From Sesamum alatum (taxonomy: Eukaryota; Streptophyta; Magnoliopsida; Lamiales; Pedaliaceae): a stretch of DNA of 64,000 nt. The position numbers and the translations under genes are program-made. This document shows, in pieces, positions 22,013 to 32,228 of the stretch. Under the pieces are notes generated by a model, which was not told the origin of the DNA, searched no databases, and was given only the letters and a program-made list of their open reading frames with translations. The DNA lies in assembly GCA_034509735.1 (NCBI GenBank), contig JACGWO010000006.1:7393001-7457000 (forward strand), in the 5' to 3' direction. Each line of letters opens with the position of its first letter. The first letter of the stretch is position 1.

Positions 22013-23458
22013 TGAAGATTCATCATCCTTTTATAAGAGATGCACTAGGAATATATATAGAGGAGGAGTTTAATTCTCTTCAAACTCCAACTTTAGGAAG
22101 ACTAATTTGACTAGGATTTTGACCTAGTCAAAGTCCTAGTCAAAGTAGTTCTTTGACCTAGTCAAATAAATCCTAGCCATCCATATCTCCATTTAATCTC
22201 AACCATCCAATTAATTTAATGGAATATTTAAATAGGATTTAAATATTCCAAGCGCAATAAATATAATAAATATAAATATTTATTCTAGACCCATTAAATT
22301 AATTTTCTAATAAATCTAATTTATTAAATAAATCTCTTTTATCTAATAAAAGGAATTAACCCTTTCCAAGAAAATCAAGGACCCGATTAAATCCAATTTA
22401 ATCATTCCATTTCTCCAAATATTTAATTCTAAATTAAATACTTTATTGTGTGCAGATTGTGTGTGACTCTTTAGGTCCACCTTCAGCTAGACTTGGTCGG
22501 ATTCCTAGAATCCTCCCGTTACCATGGGTGGCCATCTAGCAACAGTCCATGGCACTGGAGACTAGGTGAATATACGGGGATGAATATTTAGGCTCTAACA
22601 GTACACTTGTCCTTCCATCTACGGTCTCACCACTTAGGGTCTAGGGCACGGAAAATGCAGGTACCCATTTTGGACCTAAGTGTCGGTCTGTCCTTTACTA
22701 AACGCCGCAAGGGAAACCTTCCATTCTGTTCAGTTACTGTGGCCACAGATTTTAGGGACAAGACACAGAGCATTTGTGAGACTCATCTGTCAATACCTTT
22801 TGACAAGAGACAGATCTTTTCTTGGAAACTACTGTCACTCTGTACACTGGAGCTGCACTAGATATGGCTTATGACTACTCAAGTGCTTCTTGGCAATCTC
22901 TCACCATATCTAAGATACAGCCCTGATATACAGGTAAACTCAGCAGTTCCTCAAGTCAAAGGACTTGACCTGTACTGTTGGAACCGGGAACACTCGTCAT
23001 ACCTAACCGACCCTACTCAAGGTCCTCCGTAAGACGGTTCCCGCGAGTCACCTCAGTCAGCTGCTCCCTAGCAGGCCAACCCACTAACACTGCTTAGACG
23101 ACCTTCGTCACCCGTCGATGAAATACGACAGCAGATGCTTAATGCAAGTCTCAAGGGGAATCTCGGTACCCATTTTCGAGATTCCTTGACTTGGAGATTT
23201 CCGGACTGATTCGGTGGGACTGATTTCATGGACCTACCTCCAAGCGTAGTCCCAGTCCCCGAAATGTGTTTTCAGTACGTGGGCTTTGTTTGCGTAGTGA
23301 ACAGAAATATAAAGCAGATAAAGTGAACACAAACAAAGTAAATGCCAAATGAATTTCACTTCTTATTCATTAATGATTTATCAAATCCTCAAAATTGTTT
23401 AGACATAGGTTACAATTCGCCTAACAAGATTGGCTACATGGTCACCTATTCTAACAGT
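21472..23458 (-). mobile_element. Solo-LTR-like insert, family copy B, inside LINE RT
   Basis: About 2.0 kb, non-coding, interrupting RT between ESLG and GFHD. Read on the minus strand it begins TGTTAGAATAGGTGACC and ends GGGACGATCCACA, giving the TG...CA ends of an LTR. It has a TATA box (complement of 22027-22035, TATAAAAGG) followed by a CT-rich leader. It aligns with copy A (1724-3746) and with reversed copy C (34800-35720). No internal domains or second LTR are present. A target duplication is not evident. Confidence 0.7.
21965..22012. repeat. (GA)n(GT)n compound microsatellite
   Basis: About 20 bp of GA repeats followed by about 26 bp of GT repeats, inside the leader region of solo-LTR copy B. 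Confidence 0.95.
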
Positions 23459-24180
23459 GTTGGTATGGGTTTCATGACTAGTTTGTGCAGTGGGTCAGTG
23501 AGTGTGTTTGTACTGTGACGTACTCTATAGTCTATATGCATTAATGGGCAGCCGTAGGGATTCTTTAAGGGGGCTAGGGGGTTCCGACAAGGGGATCCTA
23601 TGTCCCCGCACTTGTTCGTCTTGATGATGGAGCTCCTACACGCAGGACTCAAGGGGCGCATCATGGCAGCCCCGGATTTTGGGTTTCACTGGAGGTGTTG
23701 TGAGTTGGAGTTGTTTATGGTCACATTTGCAGACGACTTGTTGGTCTTCTGTGAAGTTAATGCACGGTCCCTACAGATTATTCAACAAGGGCTAGTGGAA
23801 TTCCCCAATCTTTCGGGACTCCAAACCAATATTCAGAAGAGCACTATTTTCTTCCCTAAAGCGGTGGGGAACGCGCTTGAGCTGCAGGGGCTTATGGGAT
23901 TCCCCATAGGAGTGCTCCCGATCCGGTACCTGGGGGTCCCTCTCATCACCTCCAAACTCAGGTTGAGTGACTGTCAGCCACTCCTTGAAAAACTGGATAC
24001 CCGGATTCATGCGTGGGGCTCCCACCTATTATCATTTGCGGGGCGAGTTCAGCTTATCCGGTTCGTTCTCTCGGCTATATATGTTTATTGGGCTTCCGTA
24101 TTCTTGCTGCCCAAGGGTGTGATTCGGGCGATTGAGCAACGCCTCTGTCTATTTTTGTGGCGTGGGGGAACTCGGTAACG
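23459..24180 (+). pseudogene. LINE reverse transcriptase, C-terminal half
   Basis: FVQWVSECV (about 23480), then GARGFRQGDPMSPHLFVLMMELL (23570-23640) and TFADDLLVFCE with catalytic FADD at 23725-23736. It continues through SGLQTNIQKSTIFF, IRYLGVPLITSKL and WGSHLLSFAGRVQLIRFVLSA to 24178. The 192-residue frame 23600-24178 is intact, but it is separated from the N-terminal half by the insert and stops. Confidence 0.9.
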
Positions 24181-25240
24181 GAGGTAGCTAAAGTGGCATA
24201 GGCTTCTGTCTGCCGCCCAGTTGAGTGTGGAGGCCTCGGTATTCGGCCAGTAGGTGCGCTGAACAAAGCTTTAATGAATCGGCATCTATGGAATATTATT
24301 GATACACGGAATACCACCCTATGGGTACGGTGGATTCGGCGATACCACTTGCGCCGTAAGTCTATTTGGCTAGTTGGCACTGGAATGGGGTCATGGGGAT
24401 GGAAACAACTATTAAAACTCCGTCCTGAGGTGATAAGGGGCATTATCGTCACGGTGGGCGATGGCGGTAGGCTCCTACTTTGGCAAGATCCTTGGCCCCC
24501 GCTAGGAATCTTGCTTCTTTGCTGCCCGAGAGGCCCCCTTATGCGAGAGGTGATCCATGATCGGGAGTGGTCCTGGCCGGCGGATACTTATGATGAAGTG
24601 ATGCAGATCATAGCAGCCAGTCCATCGATTGGGGCGGCGATGGATTCCATCACTTGGCAGCCAAATAATGGTATGTATTCCACATCCTCGCCGTTACAGT
24701 TGTTTGATACGAGTGCACCTCGAGTGGGTTGGTCGATCTTGTTGGAAAGCCCGGTGAAGATCCCTCGACATTGTTTTGTCCTATGGCTTGTTATTCAGGA
24801 ATGGCTTTCTACCATAGATAAGCCGTGGCTTCAGCACTTGGATGGTGGTTGTGTCTTGTGTGGAGGGGTAGCGGTAGAGAGCCATCAGCACCTCTTTTTT
24901 ACATGTCCATACTCGACATCGCTTGTCCGGATTTGTCGAAGGAAAGTCAAGTTCATGTGGCCCTTCCCAGATTGATCTCGTGGAGTGGCATGGGCAGCTC
25001 GGCGGTGGCGTGGGGAACACCTCCTTAATGCCACTTATAGGTCACTCCTTGCGGCGTTGGTTTATCATTTGTGGATGGAGCGAAACCAACGGCGTTTCCA
25101 GCAGCACTTCCGTAGTCCGGAGGCCCTAGCAGGACTTATCCTTGAGCATATTTAGAATAGACTACTGAGCATTACGCGCCCTCCATCACTACAGCTCCTT
25201 GCCACATATAGGGTCTTAAAAATCGCGTGGAATCCGTGAG
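24181..25240 (+). pseudogene. LINE C-terminal domain (zf-RVT) remnant
   Basis: The open frame 24274-24975 has LWVRWIRRYHLRRKSIW and WGWKQLLKLRPEV, then VGDGGRLLLWQDPW and a zinc-binding-like CVLCGGVAVESHQHLFFTCPYS (about 24850-24915). This matches the zf-RVT domain at the end of plant LINE ORF2. After a frameshift the tail LVYHLWMERNQRRFQ follows. No RNase H domain is seen. Confidence 0.85.
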
Positions 25241-25255
25241 GTACACGCCCATGTT

Positions 25256-25348
25256 GTTCCCTTAACACGATCGTGTTCGGTTGGATCTCCTTGCCATAGC
25301 ATATAAGAATGTAGCACGGTCGTGGTTGTCTAGAACACAGTCATGTAC
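25256..25348 (+). repeat. Palindromic ACACGATCGTGT motif cluster, LINE 3' region
   Basis: Contains CACGCCCATGTTGTTCCC then TTAACACGATCGTGTTCGG, then AGCACGGTCGTGGTTG and GAACACAGTCATGTACTCG. The CCCTTAACACG spacing resembles the pairs in the Athila LTR at about 7400. Confidence 0.75.
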
Positions 25349-25412
25349 TCGAGACTGGCAGGATGCCTTTGTTGTAATTGTACCCTTTGTTTACATATAT
25401 GAAATTTTACCT

Positions 25413-25453
25413 CCCCCCCCCCCCCCCCCCCCAAAAAAAAAAAGGGAGGGGGG
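25413..25453. repeat. C20-A11-G-rich homopolymer junction
   Basis: Twenty C, eleven A, then a G-rich run with a single A. It lies at the junction between LINE sequence and the flanking repeat. It could be a peculiar LINE tail or an assembly or base-calling artefact; a similar C14-A17 run occurs at 37057-37087. Confidence 0.8.
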
Positions 25454-25454
25454 G

Positions 25455-26040
25455 GATGTATTTGATGTTTGGTTAAGAGAATAGAACGAGAGGAAATAAA
25501 TTGGATGTATATAAAACCCTTCAAAGTTCAATTTTGTTTCCGACCAAAATTGGGTGGGAAAGTGAAACTATAAGCCAAAGAGACCAAAAAAAAAAGTAAA
25601 TATTTTATTTTTATTTACATTATTACCCGTATATATAATTTTTCGCCATTTCCTTTTTCCTTTTCCCTCTAATAACATTAGTATATAATCTTTGATAAAA
25701 GATAACCATATAAAAAATATTCTTGTTCTTGTTTGACGAATATTTTAATTAATAAGTTTTAAAAATTTTAGTAACTTAAAATTATTTTAATATAATATTA
25801 ACTTGTTGAATTTCTAGTACAAATTGAAAATAAAGAGCTAATCAACATAATTTCAGAAATTACGTTGTTCATCTCAATCTATTTTTTTTAAATCAAACAA
25901 GGGAAAGTACTTGGGATTTACATCCTTTTTAATCATATCAAACAATTTAAAGAAAAACTATTATTCTTTTCCCTCCTCCTCACCTTTTCACTTTCCCTCC
26001 CCTTTCGTTTTATCTTTCCTCTCATTGAACTAAACGAACT
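25455..26040 (+). repeat. AT-rich repeat, right copy, flanking the LINE
   Basis: Diverged direct copy of 18219-18700, about 100 bp longer through AT-rich insertions around 25740-25900. It ends CTCTCATTGAACTAAACGAAC, against CTCTCATTGAAGCATACGAA in the left copy. Confidence 0.7.
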
Positions 26041-26247
26041 CCGTCAAGCTTTCTGTACATTCTATTCCAAGCTAACTGATTTTGAGATCATCCAAGCAAG
26101 CATTGTTCAAGCAATGGTCGAGGTAATAACATAGTGGATGTCCAATTCTCATAAGCCCCAACTCTTACCTGACTGCATTAAAATCGCCACCATCTTGGAT
26201 GAAAATGTGAAAGAAGTTGTGGAACTATTATCAGCTGATCTAAAATT
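26041..26247. other. Unassigned sequence, small open frame
   Basis: A short coding-like stretch (about 26085-26250, residues such as LPDCIKIATILDENVKEVVELL) precedes a MITE. I do not recognise it. It may be a transposon or gene scrap; no start, partner exon or stop pattern supports a gene. Confidence 0.2.
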
Positions 26248-26475
26248 TAAGAGTGTATTTGGATTGATGAATTTGAATTTGAAAAAAGATTTAGAAAAAG
26301 AATTTCAAAAAAAAAATTCATTTGAAAAAAGTTTAAAATTTATCCATATCATCAAAACATAGTTCAAAATCAAAATGGAAAGATTTGAATTCCTTTAAAT
26401 TTGGAATTATGCAAACAAATTCTTTGAGTTTGTTATGAAGTATTTGAAATCTTTCAATCCAAATGCATCTCGAAG
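26248..26475 (+). mobile_element. MITE-like element (family of 32035-32228)
   Basis: Starts GAGTGTATTTGGATTGATGA and ends near TTTCAATCCAAATGCATC, so the termini are complementary. The interior is rich in GAATTTGAAA/TTTCAAATTC. It shares sequence with 32035-32228, which lies in the opposite orientation. Non-coding. Confidence 0.7.
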
Positions 26476-27389
26476 AAATTACCACTTCGACCGGGCTAGA
26501 AACTGAAACTATAGCTTTAGGAGATAGGTGAAAGAGTGTGGATGTTGGTGGGATTAGTGACCATGTTTCAATGTGGCTATTTGGTATGAAAGCTCGGAAG
26601 TAACAAGATCACTAGAGTAACCATCATGATTAAGACTCAAGGTACATGGTGGATGAGATCGGCTCAGGATAGGTATAAATCAGCTCGAAAAAGTTTAGCT
26701 CAGGATTGGTTCATTATTGTTCGTGACTGGTCCTAAACTTTTAAATGAGCCTAATTGGGTCCACTTTAAACTCAGGCCCAACCATAGATTGGCCGATTGA
26801 GGTCCGGACTAGGTTTGGAGGTTCCTATTTTATTTTATGTTTTGTGAAATTGATGTGTTTTTTTAAAATGATTGCTTTTAAATTTATGGTTGTTTTATGA
26901 ATGAAATAAATAATAAATTAAATCACACAAAAATTTATAACTAGAAAAAAAAATAGTTAAGACTATATATAATGAACTTAAATAATAATTTGGCTACCAA
27001 GCTTTCCAATAATAAACTTAGATGATAACAAATTCAAAAAAGACTTAAAATAAACAAAGAGTATCAATGAATTAATGTACTCAAAATTTAGAAGTAAAAC
27101 AATAAAGATAAAAAAATAAATAAAAGTTTCAAAAATATATATATAAAAAGACCTACTAGAAAAATTAATTTTAAAAAATAAAATAAAAATTATATATCAT
27201 GCATTTCGAAACAAAAAATTGGCCCAGTCCAGGACCACCAATAGTATCGATACTTGGGATAGACCCAAGATCAGTCCGGTCCCAAGCAAGCCTTGGCCGA
27301 ACTAGCGCACTCTTTTATTGTGTCAATCTGGTCCCAAGTCGGGCTGGTCCAGCCCAACCCACTGCGTATATTGAGTCACAAACACCAGG
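26476..27389. other. Spacer with possible hAT-type terminal sequences
   Basis: AT-rich, no gene. Two GC-richer blocks, about 26640-26830 (GGTCCGGACTAGG, CTCAGGCCCAACC) and about 27225-27370 (AGTCCGGTCCCAAGC, GGGCTGGTCCAGCCCAAC), resemble the repetitive GGTCC/GGACC-rich subterminal sequence of non-autonomous hAT elements. They could be the two ends of one decayed element, but no target duplication was identified. Confidence 0.25.
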
Positions 27390-28674
27390 ACATTCAATTT
27401 TTTCGGGATTCTTTGGTCTATCTGCAACACAATCCTCATTAATCATGCCAGAAAGTTTCAGCACAAAGGGGAGGAGGATCAATTGCCATGTTACTCACCT
27501 TAGAAAATGTGAAGGAACGATCCTCTTCATTAGGGCCAAAAACCTCACAGAAAAGGCACAATTTGAGTTTCCATGGAGAGTCCACATCAATTTTAAATGA
27601 ATCGGTCATCTCCAATCTCGAGATTAAAGCTTATGGAAAGCAGCTTATTAGCTGTGGCTTCAACACAAACTCTAGCATAGCTAATTCTTTGCTGATTTTC
27701 AATGGGAGAATCGACATGAAAGGGCTCTAGCAATGTGAATCTTTGGAAGATTAGGATCTACCTGCAAAGAGTGAAGGGCCTGCTTTAGGAATAGCTTTGC
27801 AAGCTTGATCATTGTGAAACTGGAAGAAAATGAACACAACTATCATCATCAAGAACTTCAATGTCAAACCAGTAGAAGCCGAGATACTGGTAGTGATCTT
27901 GTCGATGGCAACGTAAAGAAGTTTTTCTCAATGACATGGGACCATTCGGGGTTCACCTTGACTATGACATTTGTAGGAGGTGAAACAAACAATTTACCAT
28001 CTCTGTTTCCAGGTTCAATGAATTTCAAACTAGAGGAAGGTTTGGGGCAAGAATCTGCCTGGAAAGCCTAAACCATTTCTTGGGATGGGGGGGACTAGGG
28101 AGGAGGCACCAGCTTTAGAATTAGGCTGAATCAAAGGATTTGGGCACTACCATCTTCAAAGGAAACTTTGGAAGTCCTCTGATTTTGGTGAAATCTTGAA
28201 TGAGAGGTCCAGATTCTAGATTTAACATGCCAAGAATGGTTTTTGAGGATTCAACCACTAACGAGAAGAGACACGGCCAGACCCGATGGCATCTCCATCT
28301 GAACTTCTACCCGCTCCATGGCCGAGGTAACATGAGCAGCCCCTAGAAGAAGGATCAACAAATTGCCTTCTTAAGCTTGCATTTTCAGCAGTGTTATCAT
28401 CGTTGCCCTGAGTCTCAGCTTCAACAAATTCAGCCCGTTTGGAATTGGGCGACACCCCACCAACACTTGGATCCACAAGATCCAAAGAAGAATTCATACC
28501 TGTAGCTAAAGAGCTGAAAACCAGAGGGAGATGGATCCATGGGGAAGAGGGTGGTAAACTAGAAAAGCAGCAGAAGAGGCAGAAAGAGGGAAAGGACAAG
28601 AACAAAAGGCATTTCTTTCTAGAAAGAGTTTTTATCTGTGTTACTGCTACTACTATGAAATCTATATTACTCAA
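27390..28674 (-). pseudogene. LINE ORF1 remnant (DUF4283-type)
   Basis: The minus strand holds a 138-residue open frame (28674-28258) with a plausible ORF1 N-terminus, then frameshifted sequence. Near the low-coordinate end (about 27730-27430) it reads FHVDSPIENQQRISYARVCVE, then DVDSPWKLKLCLFCEVFGPNE. That is the PL.VD..T....R.S.ARVCVE ... W.P..C..C..FGH layout of the plant LINE ORF1 family. The last zinc ligands are changed (HSxxxC not visible). Several stops. Confidence 0.55.
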
Positions 28675-28983
28675 TCAGGTAGTGTTAACACTTTGGACCA
28701 TTGAAAAGCATGCAAAAGAGAAAGATCGGAACAGGATAAAACACTATACAAAATGCTTTCTCATACCATAGCATTATTTACGTACTGACTCACAGACTAC
28801 AGCATGACCACATACAGTGACAGCCAGATGGGAAAAGGATTCCCACAGGTCCTGATGGGCATATATGGACTTTACAGGAACTAAGATACCGATGAACTTG
28901 ATATTACAAAGTCCATCCATGTTAAACAATACTTGTGAATTGCAAACAGATCAAACAATAAGGCATGGTTTGTGCATCACAGA
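28675..28983. other. Downstream region of the F-box/LysM gene
   Basis: About 300 bp containing the probable 3' untranslated region of the minus-strand gene. No separate gene seen. A polyadenylation site cannot be fixed by eye. Confidence 0.4.
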
Positions 28984-31661
28984 CTATGCCATCCCAACCT
29001 GCCTTTCCCAGCTTAGATCTTGAGAGAATTGAGTAAGTGCAGCTCGAGGATCGCCATTGGATATAGACAAGTAATATTGAGCAGTGCCATCATCAACATG
29101 CATGCTCCTCTTCAATGAGTCTATCACCCTTCTTTTGCCTCGTTCGGTGGTCAGCCTATTCAAAAGGCTGTTGAGATTTCTGTCAGGCCCAGGACCACCA
29201 TCAAGATAGAGTACGACAACCTCTCTTTTTGCATGGGTATCCACTTCTATGTAGCATGTGGAGTTTATCAGAATTTCTGGTTTGCTCACGGGGATCAGCA
29301 ACCGGTCCCTGGAGTATATCCCATGGTCGCTCATCATGTTATTCAGGCGTTTTATGTCCATAACCTGTCAGAAAATGAAAATCATGAATGCACATTGCTC
29401 GTAGCGATATAAAAAGTGATGGAAAGACTGAAAGAGGTTTTAAATAATTAGTATAAGATTCTTCTTGTAGTGTTTCCATGCAGCTGAACGAGAGCACAAC
29501 TTTTAACATTATATTACAAGTGATAAATAACAAATAGGGAATTTTCAGTTGCCGTGACAAATGACATCTCAAAGAGAACACTAAGGGCTCATTAAATGCG
29601 CTTGATTCAGCTGCATAAATAAACCATATCGTCAATCAACACCTTGATTCAATTGGCAGTGGCAGTATCTTAGGAGCTGCAGGATGTTCAATCTGTTTAT
29701 TAACTGATAAGCATCCATGCACCAAAGTTGTGATGCTATCATACTTGTAAAGTATAACTCGACTTTGAGGTTGATATTATGACTTGCCCCTATAAATATC
29801 ATTCCAAGACAGTGAATCCACATTCCCATTTTCTCAAAACCATACAAAAGAATGACTATTTTCGGGGTAATTGTTGGTCAATGCGGCACTGGTGGGTATG
29901 GCAGTCTGTACATCAGTGTAGTTGTGCCGTGGCCATGGTGGGAAGGTGCTGGGCACAGTGGTGGAAGGGCTATGGTGAACCTTTCTGTGGTGTTTCTGTA
30001 GGTAGAACTGGTTTTATAGGTAGACTGGTAACTTTTGGGTCGATCAAATTGGGGTATATATCGATCCTATAACAAATTATCATGGCTTTATATAAGTTAT
30101 GTGAAGTATATGGATATTTGTTTTCTCCTGAGGAATAATCTTATGTTTCTTTAAGAATGAGAAAACATGTTCATTACTTGTAACTATGTGATCAACAATG
30201 AGTCAATGACTTTGAGTTTCTGTTTACATCAGATCTTGCCTCATGTTAACCATGTAAATAGTCATAACTTTAAAGTTATGGGCATTTCGAGGAAATCTAA
30301 TGGTGAAGAAGGGAAGGGATATGCCTGCAAAACTCATATCCCTTTTGACCGTGAAGTTTTAGATCCTTCTATTGAAGACATAAACAGGGACGATAGCCTT
30401 GTTCTATGATACGCAAGCATGGGTCAAGCAGGGCAGTGGTGGGAAGGCAAAGGTTTCAATGTGTGATTGACGGTGGGTGGAGCTGCGGGTGGGCTGCAAT
30501 GGAGGGTGCTGCAGTGGAAGTGGTGTGTGTTCTTGTAGTGAAAGACGAGAAAGGAAGAGGGAAAGGAACAGAAACGGAAAGAAGACGAAGAAGAAGGCAA
30601 AAAACTAGGGCAAGCAGTGATGGGTGTAGAAGCCAGTGTGAAGAGGACGATGGAAGAAGAAAGGGATCGGAAAAAAAAGGGAAAAGAGACCAAAAACCAA
30701 GAGGAATAGTTGAGGAGATACACCCTATATCCAAGACATCCCACAAATGACTCCAAAATTACACCTTACACATTATAGCACAGAGAATCCTTTATACCAA
30801 AACATTGGAATTGGATTACATAAATTTTTAATCACTAGAATTATTTTATCAATCAAAATGCATTCCAATCCATCAAACAAACTGAGCTCCGAGATTAAGA
30901 ACACACCAAACAGAACTGGAGCAGCAGTCTAATACGAAAGTTATGATACTGCCTTTGTATTCATCTGCCTCTAAAAGCTGAATTTTAATTAAACAAGAAA
31001 TCATACTGTCTGGACTCAAGGCTATAATATTGAATTAATTCTTCTAGTGAACTTCAGTACAACAATGCTGCGCAACCAAACACAAGAGTATGTTTTAGAA
31101 ATCGCAGAATAAGCATTCGAAAAAACAATCTGCACTGAATGAAAATAGCATACACTCGATAAAATTCAACTACACATAATCCACTACATGGAAGTAAACA
31201 CGAATTGGATTAGCATGTGACTTCACCTGAACGGAGTACTTAACGGCGAGGCTAGCGATGGAGTCGCCGCGGGAGACACGGTGGGAGACCGCGAATTTCG
31301 AGAGGGAATTATCTCTCCAGAAGCTACCGGAGCTAGGGTTTCCGATGACATCTCGAAGCTTCCACGGAGACATGAAGGCCCGAATCTGCATCTCCCTGTC
31401 GGAGGCCAGCGATCGCCAGAGGCGGGAAACGCAGGCCGCGCGGGCGAGGTCTGCAAGTGACAACTTCTCTAGAATAGTACGGAGAGTGTCCTTGCACAAT
31501 AGAGCCGAAAAGTTGGAATTTATTGGGGAAATTGTGATGTCGGCGGCGGAGGAGTGTGAGGCTTGTTGCCAAAGGGAATTGAGCGGTTCGAGGAGATCTG
31601 AAGGCAGCGCCACCAGAGGCGATGGTGGCGTTTCGTCGTCGACATCGCCGCAGCAGCCCAT
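28984..31661 (-). CDS. F-box and LysM domain protein, two exons
   Basis: Exon 1 is 31661-31227 (145 codons) and exon 2 is 29364-28984, joined in phase 0 by a GT-AG intron of 1862 bp (donor CAG|GTGAAG, acceptor TGACAG|GTT). The 271-residue product has an F-box near residues 52-95 (LRTILEKLSLADLARAACVSR) and a LysM domain near 125-170, split by the intron (VSHRVSRGDSIASLAVKYSVQ, then NNMMSDHGIYSRDRLLIPVS). The C-terminal SLHVDD-type block reads SMHVDDGTAQYYLS. This is the architecture of Arabidopsis At1g55000 (about 221 residues). F-box proteins select SCF ubiquitin-ligase targets; with no signal peptide, the LysM is presumably intracellular and its ligand unknown. The MGCC start was chosen over an upstream in-frame ATG because homologues begin close to here. 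Confidence 0.9.
29365..31226 (-). other. Intron of the F-box/LysM gene
   Basis: 1.86 kb. It contains no recognised gene. A low-complexity G/A-rich block (30420-30700) gives spurious ORFs on both strands. A short inverted segment near 30800-30885 (GGAATTGGATT ... GCATTCCAATCC) resembles a small MITE. Confidence 0.6.
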
Positions 31662-32034
31662 TGTGATTGTCTCCTTGTTGAGGATGAGGTGTGTGTAAAT
31701 ATAGGCCTCAAATGTAGTTTTCAAATGGGGTGCAGATGACCTCAGCGTACATTGCTTTTGGTAACGTTGCTCAAACCAGTGTGCGATTAATTAAAAAATA
31801 CAAAAAATAATTGTAATTTTCAAAATATATTTAAGTTAAATAAATTTAAAATATTTAAAAGAAAAGATAAAGATGGAAGTTCGATGGTCAGCAAAGGTCA
31901 GTAGAGGTGACGTTCGGATTACCCTTTCCTCAATACCTTTGTCAAGATTGACACTTATAAAGGAACTTTTAACAAATTTCTATAATACCCAACTAGTCTT
32001 AAGAATCTTTTTAGTAACATTCTTTGGTATTCTC
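31662..32034 (-). promoter_or_regulatory. Upstream region of the F-box/LysM gene
   Basis: On the minus strand a TATA-like CCTATATTTA (complement of 31696-31705) lies about 35-45 bp before the chosen ATG, so the leader would be very short if it is used. Beyond it the sequence is AT-rich spacer with no gene. Confidence 0.35.
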
Positions 32035-32228
32035 CATTAATAACAAATCCTTTGAATTCGTTTGGATAATTTCAAATTTAAAGGATTTCAAATCCTTTCA
32101 TTCTAATTTTGAACTATGTTTTGATGAAAATGGATGGATTTCAAATTCTTTTCAAATGGAGTGATTTGAAATTCTTTCTTCAAATCCTTCCTTCAAATCC
32201 AAATCCATCAATCCAAACACACCCTAAT
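32035..32228 (-). mobile_element. MITE inserted in gypsy RT remnant
   Basis: Reverse complement begins GGGTGTGTTTGGATTGATGG and ends near ATCCAAACGAATTC, with TTTGAAAT/ATTTCAAA repeats inside. It is the same family as 26248-26475. The gypsy RT reading stops exactly at its edge (about 32228), which suggests it landed in the retroelement or marks a breakpoint. Confidence 0.7.

Larger units (their letters stand above)
18700..25430 (+). mobile_element. Plant LINE, near full length, split by solo-LTR-like insert
   Basis: Plus-strand order: 5' leader with CT-rich sequence, ORF1-like frame (18878-19669), endonuclease (19666-20550), RT first half (to about 21465), foreign insert (21472-23458), RT second half (23459-24180) and a zf-RVT C-terminus (to about 25240). 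Without the insert it is about 4.7 kb. All ORF2 domains carry stops or frameshifts. The 3' end is obscured by an odd C20-A11-G run at 25413-25453. Confidence 0.85.

Noticed and set aside
30406..30756. ORFs of about 100 codons on both strands inside the F-box/LysM intron
   Set aside because: The sequence is G/A-rich low complexity (Glu/Arg/Lys-rich one way, Ser/Pro/Phe-rich the other). There is no conserved motif.
31258..31698. 146-codon plus-strand ORF opposite the F-box exon
   Set aside because: It is a shadow of the minus-strand exon, which has clear F-box and LysM content and proper splice sites.
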